DNA from: Sabellastarte sp. h YS-2021
Taxonomy: Eukaryota; Annelida; Polychaeta; Sabellida; Sabellidae
Direction: 5' to 3'
DNA: 64,000 nt
NCBI GenBank assembly: GCA_964017235.1
Contig: OZ024931.1
Location: 108,208,221-108,272,220 of the forward strand
Part shown: positions 11,401 to 23,030 of the stretch, piece by piece
Layout: every line of letters starts with the position of its first letter
Numbering within the stretch: the stretch's first letter is position 1
Program-made: the position numbers and the translations under genes
The notes under the pieces: model-generated
Told to the model about the DNA's origin: nothing
Database searches by the model: none
What the model saw: only the letters and a program-made list of their open reading frames with translations

Positions 11401-12219
11401 CACTTAAAACCTCTATTATTACTCTATTACTAGAGTGGTAGTAAAGATTTCTACAAAATATTGACTGATTTAGAAACACCAGAACCTAGCTGTAAGCGAG
11501 TATGGGAAAAAAGCTCAACTTGGAGGCAAATGATGCTACTTGGAGGGCTCTTTTTAAGGGGAGTCTTAAAATAGTAACCGACAACTACTTAAGATGGTTC
11601 CAATTCAAAATATGGTACAATATCTTAGATACTAATGACTATCCCTTCAAAATCAAAGTTAGCGACACAAATTTATGTAGGCTGTGTAAGGAATACCCAG
11701 AAACAACTGTTCAGTTAAAAAAAAAACAAAAAAAAAAAACAAAAAAAACCCAAACTGTTCACTTATTTGTACAATGCCTTGTAGATTGCTCATTCAAATA
11801 GATTTAACCAATGCTAGAAAAATACTAGGTTATGAACAGTATGATCAACATTTTTGGCCCCTAAATTTTCTACTATTAATATCTAGACAATACATATTTT
11901 CATGTCCCAAAAGAACTATAAACCAAACATATATTTTCTCCAAAAATGTGAGCATAAATTCAATGAACAAAAATGTCTATCAATATTGAACCAATCTGAA
12001 GGAAATTTTAATGCAAAATGGGAACTGTGGGAAAACCTTTTTGAATAAAAAGTGTGCACTCTGACTCCAGGCATTTTTTCTTGCTTTTTTAAAAATAGCA
12101 GTGATAACCTACAGCTATGTTTGTAATATTATTTCATTTTGTAATAACTATCTCTTGATTATGATGTGTCAAATTCATATGTATATATGTTATATTCCTT
12201 ATGACAAAAATAAAAAAAA
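8486..12219 (+). mobile_element. Decayed Tx1/L1-type LINE (endonuclease + reverse transcriptase)
   Basis: The element lies antisense in the gene A intron. An N-terminal apurinic endonuclease-like region at about 8486-9230 shows LSANCQRL, LCLQDTHW, IYAPN, GDFNLVL and ARLDFYLIS. The reverse transcriptase lies at about 9950-10960 (QTGFVPGKH, GCRQEDPLAPYLF, FADDTTLIL). A C-terminal Cys-rich segment CRLCKE is near 11690, and a 3' end in an A-rich run follows a block ending cttatgacaaaaataaa. It is dead: an in-frame stop at 9098, a frameshift between 9760 and 9960, an endonuclease SDH reading SDY, and the first RT Asp block reading LINFENS instead of LxDFxKA. No ORF1 is visible, so the 5' end is probably truncated and the start is approximate. 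Confidence 0.85.
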
Positions 12220-12292
12220 TTACTGTTACTAAAAGTCACTGTTATTTTTTCATCATAAATAGAATATATAATGATTGTATTAGATAGCTTGC

Positions 12293-12449
12293 TTGTGTAT
12301 CCTGCTGGTTGACTGTATTCTCCATATAACAAGATATTCCCAGTTGTTGCAACTTTCTGTACACTTCTGATGGTTTGACCGGTACCATCCTTGTATGCCC
12401 AGTGCAAACCTGGTTCTCCTGATGTTTGGTCTGTCCACACCAGATGATC
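12293..12449 (-). CDS. Gene A exon 11: LDLR class B, end of propeller 2
   Basis: It encodes DHLVWTDQTSGEPGLHWAYK, then IRSVQKVATTGNILLYGEYS and QPAGYT, the usual close of an LRP propeller before an EGF. The acceptor at 12450 gives phase 0 after exon 10. No strong GT donor fits. A GC donor (ACACAA/GCAAGC) ends the exon at 12293, gives 157 nt like the equivalent exon 16, and gives the required phase so that AAT (Asn) precedes DCSSNNG. A weaker GT site ending in GAATACA would shorten it. The 3' border is therefore uncertain, but the reading frame is not. Confidence 0.8.
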
Positions 12450-12699
12450 CTAATATTATATACTTTCATTGTACAATATATATGTTAAAGTGGTGCTGCT
12501 TTCAAGAAGTCACTTAAAAATAATCCACTTTCATGTATACTTATTCTATTTGTGTGCATGTTTATGTCTAATTATTTCATACTCTTTATGACAGACTTAG
12601 TCTGTTTAAGTTTTAACAATTAAAGTGTCTACTATGTTTTAAATTTTTATTTTTCATTTAACATAATTTCCAACACATTGTATAGGTTATATCACAATG

Positions 12700-12885
12700 G
12701 GTAGTTTTAAGGGCACAGGAAGATACTACATACTAGTTCGGTCAACATTCTGGCCTGTAAAGTGCCAGGCATCAGTATCTTTCTTCCCACTTTCCTACAT
12801 GGGTTCAGATCCAGGGTTTCAACCACCTCAGATGTGGGTGGTGAATGTCTTAACCACTACAGTACCTAGACCCCAGGACCTGCTA
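12700..12885 (-). repeat. SINE, minus orientation
   Basis: The minus strand starts GGGGTCTAGGTACTGTAGTG (tRNA-like A box) and continues with a degenerate B box (GGTTGAAACC) and the family tail. It is intronic. Confidence 0.5.
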
Positions 12886-13058
12886 TGACAAATGCTATGC
12901 TACCCTGTAGAGGCCACTAAAAATGTATTTTGAAACCCTCATTCAATCGTGCTGTGTATGTGAATGTTTGATTAAAACATTAAGTTAGATTTCCATTAAT
13001 TGGTATCATTAAATTATAATTGCTATGTATTTTATCAAAATTAATGCATCAAATATAC

Positions 13059-13176
13059 CTGGAAAATTGCTACTCCAAATGGATGAGAGTTAGACATTGT
13101 AATGATCACTGTCCTATATGTGCCATCTGTTTTAATGCTCTCAATTCTGTCATACAAACTGTCTGCCCAGTATAAT
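13059..13176 (-). CDS. Gene A exon 10: LDLR class B, propeller 2
   Basis: A 118-nt exon reading LYWADSLYDRIESIKTDGTY, then RTVIIT and PFGVAIFQ. LYWAD...IES...DG is the canonical class B pattern. The donor is GTATAT. The acceptor TAAAG is unusual for its poor pyrimidine tract, but the phase joins exon 9 through AGA (Arg). Confidence 0.85.
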
Positions 13177-14051
13177 CTTTAATAAATTAGCATATACATA
13201 TTTTAGCATGTTAAACAAAGAACATTAATATTTTATGTTACAGCTGAAATATTGACAAAACTCAGTTTCAGTATTTTGTAAAAAAAGATTATAATAAATC
13301 CTATCAAACATTTTAATTATATGTTACTCCAATATATGTAAACTCAATTGTTACATTCAGAACATATCTCAAATTTTAAATCTAAGTTTTTTCAGACTTG
13401 CATTTCTAAAGATCAGTTAAAGTTTTGCCTGAAATATTAGACTACTCAGAGGACAACATAACAGTGATTAAGTGAAAATATTTTTACATGACAGTTGGCA
13501 AAACAATCTGCATCCATATTTTCTAGAGATATGTTGGTTCTTATCAGCATGATATATTTCTTTATTTTTATTATTGTTTATTTCATTTAATATTACAATA
13601 TAGCACACAACTCTTCCATTGGAAAATTCAAAGGACAAAATACATTATAACAATAATAACACAGCTATATGATTCTACACTGTATCAAATTTATAAAAAA
13701 ATATGTAGCAGCTAGTAACTCTTTATAAGCAGTATCCTGTATTATTTCCTAGAAGTCCAGGGGCCGTTTTCATAAAGGTCTCAGTCTTGTCTTAACTAGT
13801 CTAGTCTTATAACCAACTTAAGCCTAACAAAACCTTTATGAATGCTCCCCAGGGTATTTGTGGGGATCACATTCTCAAAGGTAGCACACATTCTACCCCA
13901 TATATAAACAAAGTTCTGTGCTTTACTACCACAAAGACTTACATCTGAGAATTTCATTCACAAATCTTTGCCACATAAAGGGCTTTACACTCCTTTTAAT
14001 AAATAAAGTCATATTACTACACCAACAATTAAATATGATAGTTCAATTTAC
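13177..14051 (-). other. Intron, gene A 9/10
   Basis: An 875-bp intron. The only structure seen is an imperfect palindrome at 13757-13855. Confidence 0.6.
13757..13855. repeat. Imperfect palindromic element
   Basis: The outer arms ggggccgttttcataaaggt and acctttatgaatgctcccc are near inverted copies about 60 bp apart. This is typical of short foldback elements, and no coding content is seen. Confidence 0.5.
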
Positions 14052-14186
14052 CTTTCATCTGCAAAGTCAACAGTCAGTTGCTCTGGTCTTCCTAGTAAAC
14101 TTGAGACAAAAGTGGTGGCTGAATCACCATTCAGAAACATCTGCCCGATGTATATGGGTGAAGAAAGTCGGGTGAAATACAAGTAT
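14052..14186 (-). CDS. Gene A exon 9: LDLR class B, propeller 2
   Basis: A 135-nt exon reading YLYFTRLSSPIYIGQMFLNG, then SSLLGRPEQLTVDFADE. YFT replaces YWTD, and PEQLTVDFADERLYW across the junction to exon 10 is a regular blade boundary. Acceptor AAAACAG and donor GTAAAT. Confidence 0.87.
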
Positions 14187-14847
14187 CTGTTTTATATACA
14201 TACAACCTAATTTATTATTCAACACAAGCCATGTTTGACCTAAATACTGGAGCGCACAGACCAGTTAATATTTTTGCATTCCCTTTTGAGACTTGCTATG
14301 CCATTATTAACATTATAAATTCATCAGCTAGTTCCTGTTTTGTTAGCATTTCATTAGACCATGTAAGCTGCAAATAGGTTGTTAGTATCATAAGAATTCC
14401 ATCTTTACATAACTTCTGGTCATTTTTATTGTATTGATGTTCATGCAGATATAGGGAGAAATCTTAAATTAAAAGTTAGTATTTTATATTCACTGATGCC
14501 TCTGTATGTCACAGACTTTTATGCATGCTTTCTGTAAATATGGACTTACTTTATTTATCATTTTACTTCTCCAAAGTGATGGATAATAAATACAAAACAC
14601 CTCTAATATATGAACTGTTATATCAGAAGTTAAGACAAAAAAGAATGTTTGTTATTGTCATTATTTGCTTTTCATTTTGTTTGCACAATCATTTAAAACT
14701 AAAGTTATCAGATATTCTGATATTATTAACTATATTGTTAAAAGTAACATTATTCTGATATGACACATTTGTCAAATCTTAATGCAAAGTTTCAGATCAA
14801 AAGGTTCCTGAGAACCTTTGTAGTGTTATAATCTAATTAGTACTTAC
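14187..14847 (-). other. Intron, gene A 8/9
   Basis: A 661-bp AT-rich intron. I see nothing in it. Confidence 0.6.
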
Positions 14848-14989
14848 CCCTGTGTAGGGTCAACGGTTAACCCATTGAGGTCTGTCAGTGATAACAGCTT
14901 ATGCAAATACTGACTGTTTGCAGTTGCCACCATAATTCCTTCACTGTTTGTCCAATAAATATTCTGTGAAATCCAGTCAACTGTAAAAC
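14848..14989 (-). CDS. Gene A exon 8: LDLR class B, propeller 2
   Basis: A 142-nt exon reading FTVDWISQNIYWTNSEGIMV, then LLSLTDLNGLTVDPTQG. NIYWTN is a YWTD variant. The GTAAGT donor and TTTAACAG acceptor are both strong, and phases match both neighbours. Confidence 0.9.
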
Positions 14990-16076
14990 CTGTTAAATTG
15001 AATATTATGGATAATGATGTTATGTAAAAAATGTATTATGTATGGATTAATGCATTAGCTGGTGCAATATAAATCTGTATAGGAGATGTGACATCCATTT
15101 AATCATGACAAAATCAAACATGGGATGAACCTGGTGTATGCCAAAAACGTTTATCTATTGATATCAGTAAGCAAAAAGAAAACTAACTCCTCCTTAGTAT
15201 ACAAATGAGAAAAATGTTGAAGCTCAATCTATTTTTACGTCTTAGTCAATAAGTTCTGTCCATTATTAATGTTCTTAATGTTATTAATATTAAGAATTGT
15301 AAAGCCTGCATCAACATTGGCCAAACAAACACAATGTGTAAATGTCCTATTAAAAGCTTCATTTCCATTTATTTATGTTTTTGTTTGCAAAATAACTAAT
15401 AAGTTTGGGATAGATTTTGATGAAATTTTTTTCAGGAAATACTATCATGAAATTGATTTTGTTGGTGATCCAAAGCACTATCTGGTTCTATAAATTTGTA
15501 ACAAGGTTTTAGCTTTAAGAAAACTGTAAATTTACTTGGTACAACATTATATGGGCAGGTTGTTGTTCATATGGGTAGCACCTGAAGAAAGAGGGAAGCC
15601 ACTAAATTTTGGGAAAAATCATAAGGTTTGATAATCTGTATAGATAGACAAAGATGTTTTATCTATTCTTGGCTTTACAAATTAAATTTTCTCTTTTAAA
15701 AAGATTTTTTTTACAGGCTTGCTCCTGCATTTTATAGTATTATTTATGTTTTAATAAGATACTTTTTCAAAGTAAACGGCTGTTGAAAAATCTAGAAACC
15801 AAGTTTGAATAATCAGCTCTCACAAATAAATAGTAACATTTAAAAATAAAGAAAAATGCTTTGGATTTCAGCTATTAATAAAGATTTCTTGGTTAATGGG
15901 GGCTCCTGCTGTCACTTAAGTGTGCAAGTCTGTAATTGCAAAAGCAAAAAACAATTCTGACAGATATTCAAAATATAATGGTACATAAGACACAGAATTA
16001 AAATATAGAGGTGTATTACGAATGATTTGTTATATACTTTAAATGCATTGTGGCTCAGAATAAAAAACTTTTTTAC
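14990..16076 (-). other. Intron, gene A 7/8
   Basis: An AT-rich intron of 1087 bp. No gene or clear repeat seen. Confidence 0.55.
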
Positions 16077-16340
16077 CTTTGATGCTTCCCACATTTTCAA
16101 TTTTAACCTCAAAGCTGTTCCCTCCTCTCATGAGGACCCTGCCAATACTGAACTCTGATGCTACATAGATATATCTCTGAGCATAGATATGGCCGACAAA
16201 ATAGCTTCTGGAAACACTAAAGTCAGCCAGGCAGTTATGACTCATTTCTTCATCTTTCAACACTGGTGTCCATACTGGGTACCAACACAGACCATTTGAC
16301 AGGGTGTACATGTATCTGGGACCTTCTATATAGGAAGACA
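16077..16340 (-). CDS. Gene A exon 7: start of propeller 2
   Basis: A 264-nt exon reading VSSYIEGPRYMYTLSNGLCW, an atypical 50-residue segment with two Cys (LCWYP and HNCLADF), then AQRYIYVASEFSIGRVLMRG, which begins the second propeller. The first part has no recognised homologue and may be an extra strand pair specific to this receptor. Donor GTAAAA, acceptor CACCAG. Confidence 0.85.
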
Positions 16341-16759
16341 CTGGTGGAACAAACAAAATGTATACATTGAAGTGAAAATGGGTAACACCACTCTTTCAGT
16401 CATTATACCTCAGTCACCTGAACTCTCTTTCTTTCCAGATAGGAAATAGCCCCTCTGTTACATCATTCATGCCCCATTCACTCTACATGTCTATTTACCT
16501 CCACTCGCCATATGCTGCCATGCTACACCAAAAGACGACTGAGTCACAATCTTGTAAACACCATGGACTACACAGTTACCATAGCAAGAAATCGATTTGC
16601 CCATGCTCTCATTCGTCTTCACATGCCCTCAGTACAAAATTTGGAGCCAGAAATTTCAAACATTTTAAAACGTCTGTATTACACACAAGGTAATGGATTT
16701 TGCCACTGTGTCACAAGGTAATCTCAGAAGGTAATTAAAGCACAGGAGCGCGTTTTGCC

Positions 16760-17592
16760 AAATGCCAGTAACTGCAGGGTGTGCCGCCATTAATGTGAAT
16801 AGGGTGTTAAACACTTGCAAATGGCAAACTACTTATCAGCCATTAAACCTACCTTTCTCCTTCATGGTCTGGATGTTGCTCGTTTTGCTGATGCTAGGCT
16901 TAAATATTATCAAAAATCTATACAAATCCATACCCCTTTGTCTGTTAAACTTAAAAAGATAATAGACATTCCACTTCTTATTTGATATTGTAGATCAATG
17001 TGATTATACATACATGGGCCAGATATTTAAAGGTGTTCATTTGTTGAGTTTCTACTCATTCATGCGTATGTCTAATTTAGTACCTCACTCTGTTCAAGAG
17101 TTTTCACCTCTTAAACATTTAGCCAGAGGTGACCTTATTTTCAAGCCAAATGAAGTTGTGTTGTTACTTAAATGGTCCAAAACTATGCAGTGCAATAATG
17201 AAATCAAGCTTATTCATGTTCCAAGAATACCTCGTTCTTCTATCTGCCCAATGGCAGCCCTTTCAAACCTGCTTGCTTTGACGCCTTCAGGTGCCATTCT
17301 TCCCCTTTTTCAGTACAAATCAGGTCAAGAATGGGTTCCCCTGAGAGATACCAAGGTTAGAAGGCACCTTAATTTACTCCTCACCAGATTGGGTTTGGCT
17401 GCCTCTGGGTTCACATTCCACACCTTCCGGCATTCAGGTGCCACCTTTGCTTTTAATAATAATGTTGTCTTACAAAACATACAGAGGCATGGCACCTGGA
17501 CATCGGATTGTGTTTGGAGATACATTACTGACTTCACTGATGCTGGACAGCAAGTGGCAAACATGTTTAGGTCTAAATTGTCTACCATGTAA
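16760..17592 (+). pseudogene. Tyrosine recombinase of a Crypton- or DIRS-like element
   Basis: A core-binding region near 16825-16980 (ANYLSAIKPTFLLHGLD, KYYQKS, PLSVKLKKIIDIPLL) is followed, after a frame break near 16985, by an uninterrupted catalytic domain at 17014-17592. The catalytic set is visible: Arg in SFYSFMRMSNLVP, HxxR in FHTFRHSG, a second His in QRHGTWTSD and the nucleophile Tyr in VWRYI. Such recombinases move circular DNA intermediates. This copy is antisense in a gene A intron. No reverse transcriptase adjoins it, which favours a Crypton-type or truncated element; the class is unresolved. Confidence 0.8.
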
Positions 17593-18856
17593 CTACTCAT
17601 ACATTTGGGGTTTGGGTGATTGAGTAACCCCCTTTCAAAAATTTAGTCATTATGTAAACAGGTAAACTATTTAACAGAGTAACTTTATTTTAGTTTTGGG
17701 TCACCTTCATATTATGTCCTCTTGTAGGGCTTGTCAGAGTAATTGAATTGTTTGTAAACTGACTTCAAGTCAACTTAACTTGCTTTAATTTAAGGTGACC
17801 CTTAATAATATTGTTATTGACTGTATCACGTTTTGTAAATATAAATAGTAAATAAATATTATGAACCGCAATGCTTGTCTGACCTTTACCCTTTGTCAAG
17901 GTCACTGATAACTTCAATTGACTGGGACAATTTCACCTATTTTATTGTCGGCATAGGCATAATTTTCATTCCTTTTAGAATGAACTTTTTCAGCTCAGTT
18001 TATCTCTGCCTTGTGAATGGCTATTTGAACTGCTAGGTTACTTTTTTCCCTCACACTTGATCTGATCTTTCACACCAATGAAACAAATTACATTGTATTA
18101 GGAAACAAACCCTACAAGCATTTTTTCTGGTTTGAAGAGGGTACACGTTAACTTATGTAGTAATGCTAGATCTTATTGGAATTAGATGCAACATGACGCA
18201 CTGAATGACCACACAGCTAACATAGATTACATGCACTACAACACCTTGGCTGTATCTGAAAAAAGTGTAACTGATAAATCAAGCATTATTACAGGTTTGA
18301 TTCATTCATGAATACCCAAGCTATGAGAAAATTATAAGAAATTCGTGGAATGAAGACATTGAATGGTTTTGGTGCAATAGACCAATACAATTGAATAAAC
18401 TAACAAACTATATTGTAACACTTAAAAAAAAAGAAATTAAAATAATGATAGAGTTCCCTTGGGGCACTGTGTGAGTTGATATTTCTAGAAAGCTGTTCCA
18501 AATGTTCTGAATTTTAGATAAATACCTCATCCAGGTAAAAATAATCAATAAATGTTGATATTGCCACACTCTGAAGCATTGTAACAAATGAGACAAATGG
18601 ACAAGAAGTGACAAACAACTTTAAATGCCACATAAATATGCAATTGGACAAAACATCAGCATTACCCAAGGCGTTGTAATCTCAGAGGAGGCCACAGGAC
18701 CATTAGAATTAGTGATCTCAATGGGTATCCGGATATCCAGGTACCCGAACTTTGAACATCTACCCGAATCCGAAATCACATACCCGAGTACCCTCATCTA
18801 AGCTTAAGTGCTTCCAATATCGCCCATGTTGGCCGACAGAGTCCCGATATGTCCCA
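17593..18856. other. Intron interior without recognised gene
   Basis: AT-rich sequence follows the recombinase, possibly the tail of that element. At 18725-18800 there are several TACCCG motifs that recur at 20900-20945, which may be the outer ends of a larger element around the one at 18857. Confidence 0.4.
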
Positions 18857-20258
18857 CCCAGCAGGCAATAGGATGTCAAAAAGAAATCAAAAAGACACTG
18901 GGTATGACATCCAAAACTCATGCTTATTTGAAATTCGAAATGACATCATATGTTAAATGTCAAATAGATCTTTAGTAGCCTAGTCTATTGACATCTCCAA
19001 AAGCCATAAAAATGACATCTAGTAGCCGATTATAAATTTGATATCAGCATAAGACATCAATATGATGACCCAATTTGGACTGATTTCATATCTATGTGAC
19101 ATCAGAAACTGACATCAATTTGATGTACTGATTTAAAAATCTGATTGACATCATTTTGCAAGTGCTTTTTAGAAATACAGTTAAAATATTTTTGGTTTCA
19201 AAGTTAATACTGTGTTACATTGTTTAAACTCCCAACATACAACTGCCCTTTATGCACACTTACCTGACACAGCTTTAAGTCATTTCCATGTACTATACAG
19301 ATTATTCCATGGGAGAAAATAATGAATGTCATCTGGGAACAAGTTGGGAAAATTTATACCACTTGTAAAGATACAAATTATGGGTACAAACGTTTGAATA
19401 TTAGAAGCACTTTTTCTAAACTTTTTTTCTTTATTTGTTCAATCTTTGGCTTGGTTGCAAACACTAAAGAATACATTTGTTTACAAGTCAACATATTTAT
19501 TGAAGGTTTTTGCTGTCACACAGCATTTTAGTTACAGTTTTAAACATAATTGTTTTGTCTATACCAAAAATTAATTATTTCTTTCAAAGCAACATCACAC
19601 AGACTATAGGACAAGTTGGTTAGTAGGTTCAGCATCTAATCACAGGTTGTCACCTCTGTCTGGGTTTGCCCCTACTCATGCGAAAGAGCTGAGGGCCTGT
19701 CCTAATATGACCCTGGCTGTTTTCAGGATGTAAAACCCAACTTTGACTTAACACAGACTAGATAAATTATTCCGACTTAGGCATGATTTAGACATCCAGA
19801 CGATGTATTGGTAATATTCATAAAAAATGAAATCATAATTTTATAGAATACCAATGTCAATCTGATCTCAAATTATATGATGATACTCTACTTTAAATGT
19901 CTTAACAAAGTGACATCACATTAATATCATTAAGATGTCAGAAACAATGCCCGTATATTATTCGAACATCATATTTTCATCATTTGACATGACTACACAG
20001 AGTCATGTTGGGATGGTGTCAATTTTATGTCATTGAATAGGATAATACGATCATGTCAGGTCTGGTAATCATTTTGACATCTAGTTGATATTATAGGTAT
20101 GTCATTGACATAAAGTCATGTCATGTCACATAAACTGGATGTCAGATTTGTGTCAGATGACATGACCACCTTAAATCATGTCCGAGTGATAGTTAGTTGA
20201 TGTCATATACTAACATGACCAAAACATGATGTCAAGAATTGGACCTGTACCTGCTGGG
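18857..20258. mobile_element. Inverted-repeat DNA element packed with GACATC/GATGTC sub-repeats
   Basis: The ends are CCCAGCAGGCAATAGG (18857-18872) and the reverse complement CCCAGCAGGTACAGG (20244-20258). Both flanks (18870-19160 and 19790-20240) are filled with roughly twenty degenerate TGACATCA-type units on both strands. No transposase was seen. A SINE sits inside at 19610-19760. The family is not named here. Confidence 0.6.
19610..19760 (+). repeat. SINE nested in the inverted-repeat element
   Basis: A head like ggttagtaggttcagcatct and the family tail cctaatatgaccctggctgt, followed by tgtaaaaccca. The same tail is seen at 24775-24915 and 35455-35595. Confidence 0.55.
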
Positions 20259-21101
20259 CTGCAACTTCATAAAGTCACTTCAAAAGGAAACTGTTCAGTT
20301 AATTTGTACAATAATATTGTTTTCTCACCTTTTTGCTCCATTTATAGCGTCATATTTATCCTTTATTTTTGTTGTCTATACATTGTAAAATGCAGGAATG
20401 CTTTGAAATTCGTCAGCATGTTAAAACAATTATCTAATTCCGACAACATAAATTGCTGTATATTGTCCATATAGTGGCATGTCCTACTTCAATAAATAAA
20501 ACTTCAGTGTTTTCACACAGTATTTTATAACAATCAGTAAAATTAACTTATTGATCTGAGAAAAAAAAATAAAAGTTGCGATTCCGAAACTACATTCGAG
20601 CTTTGTTTAATGTTTGACCTTTTGGTCATGTGACTCCATTTTATGGCATAAACAACCGTGTTTTGAATTTACAAAAGTCTTTTTATAAACATTTCTTCCG
20701 TCTGCTGGTGTTTTGAATGCACCAACCAGTGAAGCAAAAAACAATATTATCCCAATATACACGATTATTTTGTCATTTGTTAAATAAAAAAACTTGACAG
20801 ATAAGGAATAAAGCAAATGGTTGGATCCCGTGCTTTATGTGAGTTTTAAGTCTTTAAATGTGGAGATTTTTGTTGTAATACCTATTATCGCCCATCGGAA
20901 CGAGTACCCGGGTACCCGCCCGTTAAAATTACTACCCACCCGGTCCCACATAACTGGAAATAATGAGAACACTATATATCAGTCTCTTTGCCAGCTGGCA
21001 CAAAAATACTTTTAAGAGACACCAAAAACCTGACACTAGAGTTAGATATTAATTGTGAATCTGATAACCTCTGGTAAAGCAAAAATGCAGCTAGCACTTA
21101 C

Positions 21102-21215
21102 CTTGGCAGTAGAATCCAAAGAGAAGATTGGATGTATCTGGACAGACACACTGGTAGCCGGTGTTGTTGTTTTTACCCACACACATGGAGGTACAGGGCA
21201 CTGAGTCACACATCC
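21102..21215 (-). CDS. Gene A exon 6: EGF-like module 1
   Basis: A 114-nt exon with six Cys: MCDSVPCTSMCVGKNNNTGY, then QCVCPDTSNLLFGFYC. The spacing fits an LRP-type EGF between propellers 1 and 2, with an NNT glycosylation sequon. Donor GTAAGT, acceptor TGCAG. Phase joins exon 5 via AGG (Arg) and exon 7 via GTG (Val). Confidence 0.87.
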
Positions 21216-21351
21216 CTGCATCAGCAAAGTATGTAAGACATGTAAGGGTACAAAGGGCGCTGATTTCATATTAAAGGACACACAACCTTCTTCAAAGAAA
21301 GTTACATGTTTCCCTTCTCCAAGACCCAGTTTAAACTGATTTAGAAGTGTT

Positions 21352-21575
21352 TTTTTGTTTTACGCCACATTCAACAGCCAGGGTCATATTGGAATGGGTA
21401 GTTTACGGGTGGAGGGGCCAGTGTATACTAGTTGGTCTAGTTGCCGCACTGTCAACCACGGGGCAACAGAAAATAACTACCAACTTTCCAACATGAAGTG
21501 CCCAAGCCATGATTTGAGCCAGCCACCTCAGATGTTGAAGACAAACACTTTACCGCTACACCACCAAGCCCCTTG
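21352..21575 (-). repeat. SINE, minus orientation, near complete
   Basis: The minus strand starts GGGGCTTGGTGGTGTAGCGG (A box), has a B-box-like GGCTCAAATC, then the family tail ATTCCAATATGACCCTGGCT and TGTGGCGTAAAACAAAAA. No clear target duplication. Confidence 0.6.
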
Positions 21576-21599
21576 AGAGTTTAAACTGATATATCTTGA

Positions 21600-21740
21600 A
21601 CACTACCAGTATGCCACAGTGGCCAAATTGTTAACCAGATTGGCATTTAGTCACTTGGCTCTCACCTCTGTATTCTTGGGTTTGATTCTAACTCATCACT
21701 TATAACATGATGTGGAACTTACTGGTGATCTCTAATAATA
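21600..21740 (+). repeat. SINE head fragment
   Basis: A tRNA-like head (cacagtggccaaattgttaa) and B-box-like gggtttgattc. The tail is lost. It is next to the opposite-strand SINE at 21352. Confidence 0.4.
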
Positions 21741-22882
21741 TGCTACAATACCACATTTTGTCTATCCAAGAAGTATGGCCGAATAATCCAGCTAGATCAC
21801 ACTGTTACAGTGCTCTTTGCTGGGTCAGAAGCTACAAATGAATGGGCTTATGTGGTTTTGGTTGTGGATTGTTGTGATGTGGTTCACTTCGTGTCTTGGT
21901 ATGACGTCTTTGGCACGATATTGGGGGATTTACATTTGGGTAGGACACGTTTAATACAACACTGATAGGGGTTTACATTCAGAACTACTGTTTTTAAAAT
22001 TTGAAAACCTCTCATGAGGTGTCACGAGCTGTGCTACAAGGTTCACACTGGAGGGGTGGGGAGATGATACACAAGGATAAAGGAGGTAGCTCATTTTTCA
22101 ATGCCTACTACTAAGATGAGAGGTCTCTTTTCACAGCCATAATGTTGAGGTCCTCAGCCGGAAATCATATAATGATATGACCTGAGGGAACACTGTGATC
22201 TGGGCATCGTAGTAATTTCTATATTCACACTCTAAGTAAATAAATCATTACAACAAACAAAGACAATAAGCCGTAAAAGAATAGGACACTCTCTGAAAGT
22301 CACATAACTATAAAAAATTGTACATATAAGCACAAATGTATAGTTGAATAATATATCCTTTATCAGTTATAATCCATAGTCGAAAGTTACCAAACTATTA
22401 ATACGATATTGAGCATAATATTTTGGTTGCACAATCTATTTGTTGCTGGTGAAGGTCATGGGATATTCGAAGTAAATGTAGACCTCTGCATAACTTTAAA
22501 AAATCTTTACCAGTGAGCATTTTTACATCCTGATCAATTATATCCAAATTATTTTGATCATATTTCTGTTATGACCAATCTTTAAGGTGCAACAAACTAT
22601 CTTTTGGGTGCTATTGTCTATATCTTTGATGTTATGAGCTACAGTATTAGTACAACTGCAAATACCTGAAAAACCTCCATTATATGCAAATTTTTTGCAT
22701 GTCCCCCCAAATATACTTGCTAAATCACACATTAATTTAAGCTCAGGAAAATGGAACTAATTAAAGGAAGATATTAGCTGTGCATTCTGATCTATTCATG
22801 AAACGTTTTCTGTGTTAATAATGCCAAAGTACAAATCAGTAACTTAAATTATGATTTATTAATTTGTACTGGTGTAACTTAC
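21741..22882 (-). other. Intron interior, gene A 5/6
   Basis: No gene or clear element seen. Confidence 0.45.
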
Positions 22883-23030
22883 TGGAATAAGAAGGCTGTT
22901 CACTGGCAGCAAAAATCTGTATGTCATATATGTGGGCATATTGAACATTTGTAACGTGGACAGATGGAGGGTTAGACAATCCTATTGTGTAGAGTTCTGT
23001 CCTGCTGTCACTAACACCAAACATAAAGTC
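22883..23030 (-). CDS. Gene A exon 5: end of propeller 1
   Basis: A 148-nt exon reading DFMFGVSDSRTELYTIGLSN, then AHIYDIQIFAASEQPS, the closing strand before the EGF (IxxFxxxxQP is the LRP pattern). Donor GTAAGT, acceptor ATTACAG with an AAT-repeat tract just upstream. Confidence 0.87.

Noticed and set aside
13540..13640. Possible CRISPR-like or phased repeats in AT-rich introns
   Set aside because: No regularly spaced identical repeats with unique spacers occur anywhere in the window.
17014..17592. Bacterial XerC/XerD-type integrase as a sign of prokaryotic DNA
   Set aside because: It sits inside an intron of an animal gene with eukaryotic neighbours, and the motif pattern is that of eukaryotic Crypton/DIRS recombinases.
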